Shown piece after piece: positions 7,060-9,561 of a DNA stretch of 9,561 bases. Both the position numbers and the translations under genes were made by a program. Position 1 is the stretch's first letter. Every line of letters starts with the position of its first letter. Source of the stretch: Gemmatimonadota bacterium (GTDB taxonomy: Bacteria; Gemmatimonadota; Gemmatimonadetes; Gemmatimonadales; Gemmatimonadaceae); contig PLMM01000396.1 of NCBI GenBank assembly GCA_003142495.1, positions 642-10,202 on the forward strand. The letters are read 5' to 3'. The notes beneath the pieces are model-generated. The model did no database searches and had not been told where the DNA came from. It saw nothing but the letters and a program-made list of their open reading frames with translations.

Positions 7060-8327
7060 GCGGGCGGCTTGTGCGTGGTGTCCGCCTTCGACGCCGGTGC
7101 GCCGGGCCGCGCGCCGCGTTGGGGTGGCGCGCCGTTCTTTGGCGGCGGTGGCGGCGGCGCCGGCTTGGGAACCTCGAACGACCGCACCGAGTTCGCGGCG
7201 ATTCCCATGAGATTGTGAAGATCCTTCGACTCGAGCTTGTACTGCGCCCCCTGCTTGAGCGGTGCGCTCACCGTGATGAGAATGTCGGTGACCGGAATCG
7301 GCTTGCTCGGCAGCATCGCGGCCAGCGCGGCCGCGCGCCGCATCGCGTTCTTCTGGAGCGTGTCCGTCGGTACCCGATGCTGCGCGACGTACTGGCGACG
7401 GAAGGCCGTGTCGGTGCGCGCGCGTATCGAGTCGGCCTTCGCCGTCGAGTCGTTGCGCCGCCTGTCGATCTCGCGCGCCGAGAGGATCGCCTTTGTCGAC
7501 ACGATCGATGAATCGGCGGCGCGCACGATAATGTGCTCGCTGTCGAGTGGCTGCTTCGGGTCCACCGGCTTGTCGAATGATGCGTGGATCGTGACCGAAT
7601 CGCGCACTTCCACCGTCACGACGTGCGGCCCGATCGAGTCGTGGACGAACGCCAGCAGCTCCACGCTCGCGGTGTCCTTGAGCGTGACCTGCGCGGAGTC
7701 CTGCAGCTCGTGTTGATCGCGGTCGTGATTGTTGTTGGCGTCGACCCACCCGAACAGCGTGAACGAGCCGGGCGGCATGTGCGGGATCGCGAAGTGGCCG
7801 ATTGAATCCGCGCGCGCGATGTAGACGATGCTGTCGGGGTGCGAGACGGCTTCGACGATCGCGTTCGGCGCGGGATGGCCGGCGGGCCAATCGAAGACGA
7901 CGCCGGAGATCGACGCGCTCGCGATCTCCGGCCCCGTCGAGAACACGAGTTGATACCCGAGCTTCTCGGCGTTGCCGCGCAGGTCGGAGATGCCGGGGAG
8001 CACGGTGACCGTATACGTCGTATTCGGCTTCCAGTCCTTGCGCCCGCGCGCCGAGATGCGCGAGCGATGCCAGCCGATGTGCGGAGCGCCGTCGCGCGGC
8101 GAGATGAGCACGAGCGCATCGAGGCTGCTCGCGCCCGCAGGGCGCTCGGTGAGCACCTCATCGTACTGAAAGTTCACTTCCTTTTGGCTGACGTTGCGCG
8201 CGTTCGTGTCGGGAGATGTGCTGAGAAGCGTGGGCGGGATCTTGTCGGGCGGGCCGCCGGGCGGGAATCCCTGCTGCGCGCACGCGACGAGCGCGCAGCA
8301 GGCGACGACAGCGCTCAGGCGCCGCAC
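7056..8327 (-). CDS. Ig-like-domain surface lipoprotein
   Basis: This 423-residue protein starts at GTG 8327 with a short lipoprotein signal: an RR-containing start, a hydrophobic stretch, and the lipobox LVAC with C16 as the lipidated residue. The mature start CAQQGFPPGGPPDKIPPTLL leads into a first Ig-like (Big_5/SbsA-type) domain to about residue 131, ending in LVFSTG. It matches Bacteroidetes-type lipoproteins that begin with GGP-D-IPP and are annotated only as Ig-like. Residues 135-230 look like a carboxypeptidase-regulatory-like beta fold (SISGVVFDWPAG, GHFAIPHMPPGSFTLFGWVD, DANNNHDRD). A second Ig-like region (about 234-385) is split by a charged, probably helical insert (about 283-345). 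A Pro-rich tail follows from about 385. Its role is unknown; anchoring in the outer membrane or periplasmic binding is inferred. The 5' end overlaps valS by 13 bases and the 3' end overlaps gmhB by 4. Confidence 0.85.
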   Translation of the reverse strand: MRRLSAVVACCALVACAQQGFPPGGPPDKIPPTLLSTSPDTNARNVSQKEVNFQYDEVLTERPAGASSLDALVLISPRDGAPHIGWHRSRISARGRKDWKPNTTYTVTVLPGISDLRGNAEKLGYQLVFSTGPEIASASISGVVFDWPAGHPAPNAIVEAVSHPDSIVYIARADSIGHFAIPHMPPGSFTLFGWVDANNNHDRDQHELQDSAQVTLKDTASVELLAFVHDSIGPHVVTVEVRDSVTIHASFDKPVDPKQPLDSEHIIVRAADSSIVSTKAILSAREIDRRRNDSTAKADSIRARTDTAFRRQYVAQHRVPTDTLQKNAMRRAAALAAMLPSKPIPVTDILITVSAPLKQGAQYKLESKDLHNLMGIAANSVRSFEVPKPAPPPPPPKNGAPPQRGARPGAPASKADTTHKPPA

Positions 8328-9561
8328 AGCGTCCTCTTCTTGCTCGCGAGCTGCTCGCGGCGAACGCTCCACTCTTTCTGCTTGTGGCGCTCCGCCTCGA
8401 CGATCTCGGGCTTCGCGCGCGACACGAAGCTCTCGTTCGCGAGCCGCTGCTCGAGCGCGCCGAGCTGCTTCTCGAGGTGCGCGAGCTCTGTGCTCACGCG
8501 CGCGCACTCCTTCTCGAGATCGACGAGGCCGGCGAGCTGCACGACCACTTCGGATCCGTCGTAGAGCAGTGCGTGCGCGGCGGCGCCTTCGGGTGCGGCG
8601 CTCGAGGCGGTGACGGTGGCGCGCGCGAGCCTGCCGATCACCGCGCTCTCCTCGTCGAGCATCGCGCGCGTGACGTTGTCGCGGCTGACGACGACGGCGT
8701 CGACCATCTTGCCGGGCGTCACGTTGTACTCCGAGCGAATCTGGCGGATCGCGCTCACCGCTGCGCGCACGATCTCGAACTGCCTCCCCCCCTCGTGCGG
8801 GGAGTCGTGCTCGAAGCGCGCACGCGGCCACGCCGCGCGCGCGAGATACGCTCGAGCGGCGCGCGCGGGGAGCCGCTGCCAGAGCGCCTCGGTGACGAAG
8901 GGGACCACCGGATGCAGCAGGCGGAGCGCCTGATCGAAGACGTGCACGAGCACCGCGCGTGCGACGTCGCGATCGGGACCCTCGCCGAAGACGCGATGCT
9001 TCGCGGCCTCGACGTACCAGTCCGCGAGCTCGTTCCACACGAAGCGGCGCGCGCTCTCGACGTACTCGCTCAGCCGAAGCCCCTGCGTGAGCTCGCGCTC
9101 GCTCCACGCGCCGCTCATGCTCGGTCGCGCGGGGCCGAGCGATGCGTCCGCCTCGCGAATCGCAACGTCGAGGCGGCCGAGGATCCACTCGTCCGCACGC
9201 GTGAGCTTCTCGGCGGGGATGTCGGCAAGCGACATCACGCTGCCATCGCCCACGTTCATCAATAGAAAGCGCCCAATGTTCCAGAGCTTCGTGACGAAGT
9301 TGCGCCCCGTCGCGAACGACTGGTCGAGATTGTCGGGGTCGAGCATCACGTCGGTGCCGAGCCCCATCCCCGCGATGACGGTATAGCGCAGCGCATCGGC
9401 GCCGTAGCGCGCAACGACGTCGAGCGGGTCGATGCCGTTGCCGAGCGACTTGGACATCTTCCTGTGCTGCATGTCGCGCACGGTGCCGGTGAGATACACG
9501 GTGTGGAAGGGCGCCTCGCCGACGAAGTGGTAGCCCGCCATGATCATGCGCGCGACCCAGA
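8315..9561 (-). CDS. valS: Valyl-tRNA synthetase, C-terminal part (5' partial, cut by window end)
   Basis: ValRS is a class I aminoacyl-tRNA synthetase that charges tRNA-Val with valine. About 415 residues are visible, somewhat under half of the usual 850-950. The first visible residues, WVARMIMAGYHFVG, belong to the catalytic Rossmann fold near its end. The KMSKS ATP-binding signature is encoded at 9446-9460 (RKMSKSLGNGIDPLDV), followed by RYGADALRYTVIAG. The anticodon-binding helical domain includes NFVTKLWNIGRFLLMNV and continues through LHPVVPFVTEALWQRLP. The last 70 residues are a charged coiled-coil arm (DLEKECARVSTELAHLEKQL and on), as expected for ValRS. The frame remains open to the window edge, so the start lies outside. 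It is the most upstream visible gene of the minus-strand string, and its final codons carry the ribosome site and start of the lipoprotein gene. Confidence 0.98.
   Translation of the reverse strand, partial: WVARMIMAGYHFVGEAPFHTVYLTGTVRDMQHRKMSKSLGNGIDPLDVVARYGADALRYTVIAGMGLGTDVMLDPDNLDQSFATGRNFVTKLWNIGRFLLMNVGDGSVMSLADIPAEKLTRADEWILGRLDVAIREADASLGPARPSMSGAWSERELTQGLRLSEYVESARRFVWNELADWYVEAAKHRVFGEGPDRDVARAVLVHVFDQALRLLHPVVPFVTEALWQRLPARAARAYLARAAWPRARFEHDSPHEGGRQFEIVRAAVSAIRQIRSEYNVTPGKMVDAVVVSRDNVTRAMLDEESAVIGRLARATVTASSAAPEGAAAHALLYDGSEVVVQLAGLVDLEKECARVSTELAHLEKQLGALEQRLANESFVSRAKPEIVEAERHKQKEWSVRREQLASKKRTLCGA
8332..8338 (-). promoter_or_regulatory. Shine-Dalgarno site for the Ig-like lipoprotein, inside the end of valS
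   Basis: AAGAGGA on the minus strand ends 4 bases before the GTG at 8327. It is the clearest ribosome site in the window. It decides the start: GTG gives a proper lipoprotein signal, while the long in-frame extension upstream is only valS read in another frame. Confidence 0.7.

Noticed and set aside
7130..7170. GGC/GGT-rich tandem-like repeat near the lipoprotein 3' end
   Set aside because: It simply encodes the poly-proline tail and is not a separate repeat element.
7060..7890. In-frame extension of the HAD phosphatase to 469 codons
   Set aside because: The added part is a shadow of the lipoprotein gene. The real start is the ATG at 7059, right before FLDRDGT.
8328..9188. In-frame extension of the lipoprotein to 710 codons
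   Set aside because: It is an Arg-rich shadow of valS, and it would bury the lipoprotein signal peptide in mid-protein.
1..9561. Search for CRISPR arrays, insertion sequences, attachment sites, tRNA or rRNA genes and phage or defence genes
   Set aside because: I saw no direct-repeat arrays, transposase motifs or tRNA-like cloverleaf. Every long stretch is accounted for by ordinary coding sequence.

Overview
The window is GC-rich chromosomal DNA from a bacterium with a two-membrane envelope. It is packed almost completely with genes; the longest gaps are 96 and 55 bases. The gene content fits an FCB-group lineage, and Gemmatimonadota is my best guess. The reasons are a DUF2723 membrane glycosyltransferase, a lipoprotein beginning with a Cys-rich-signal, GGPPD-IPP, Ig-like layout that I know mainly from Bacteroidetes and relatives, and a PurN with the FGGRGMYG loop. 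This placement is inference from family resemblance, not from a marker-gene tree.

Plus strand, left side (1-1535): the 3' end of a gene ending in a phosphoacceptor receiver domain, probably the tail of a hybrid histidine kinase, then a complete luciferase-like flavin-dependent oxidoreductase (MsnO8-like). The oxidoreductase runs tail to tail into the minus-strand genes. Its last 22 bases overlap the end of a small uncharacterised gene, and a perfect 10-bp inverted repeat sits across that junction.

Minus strand, right to left (9561-1514): seven colinear genes. They are valS (C-terminal part only, cut by the window edge), an Ig-like-domain lipoprotein, a GmhB-type HAD phosphatase, purN, purH, a DUF2723 (TMEM260-like) multi-spanning glycosyltransferase, and a 103-residue protein of unknown function. 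The first five are tightly joined: a 13-bp overlap, a 4-bp ATGA overlap, then gaps of 9 and 19 bases. They are probably one transcript. A 96-base gap with a weak GC hairpin separates purH from the DUF2723 gene, and the last two genes are 28 bases apart.

Functionally the string mixes housekeeping (tRNA charging, the formyl-transfer steps of purine synthesis) with envelope work (surface lipoprotein, heptose phosphate processing, membrane glycosyl transfer). The most suggestive link is between the DUF2723 protein and the Ig-like lipoprotein. The animal member of the DUF2723 family, TMEM260, O-mannosylates Ig-like IPT domains, so a bacterial counterpart acting on exported Ig-like proteins is a testable idea. 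I found no CRISPR array, transposon, phage, toxin-antitoxin or defence system, and no clear previously undescribed multi-gene system. The main unknown is the 103-residue protein.
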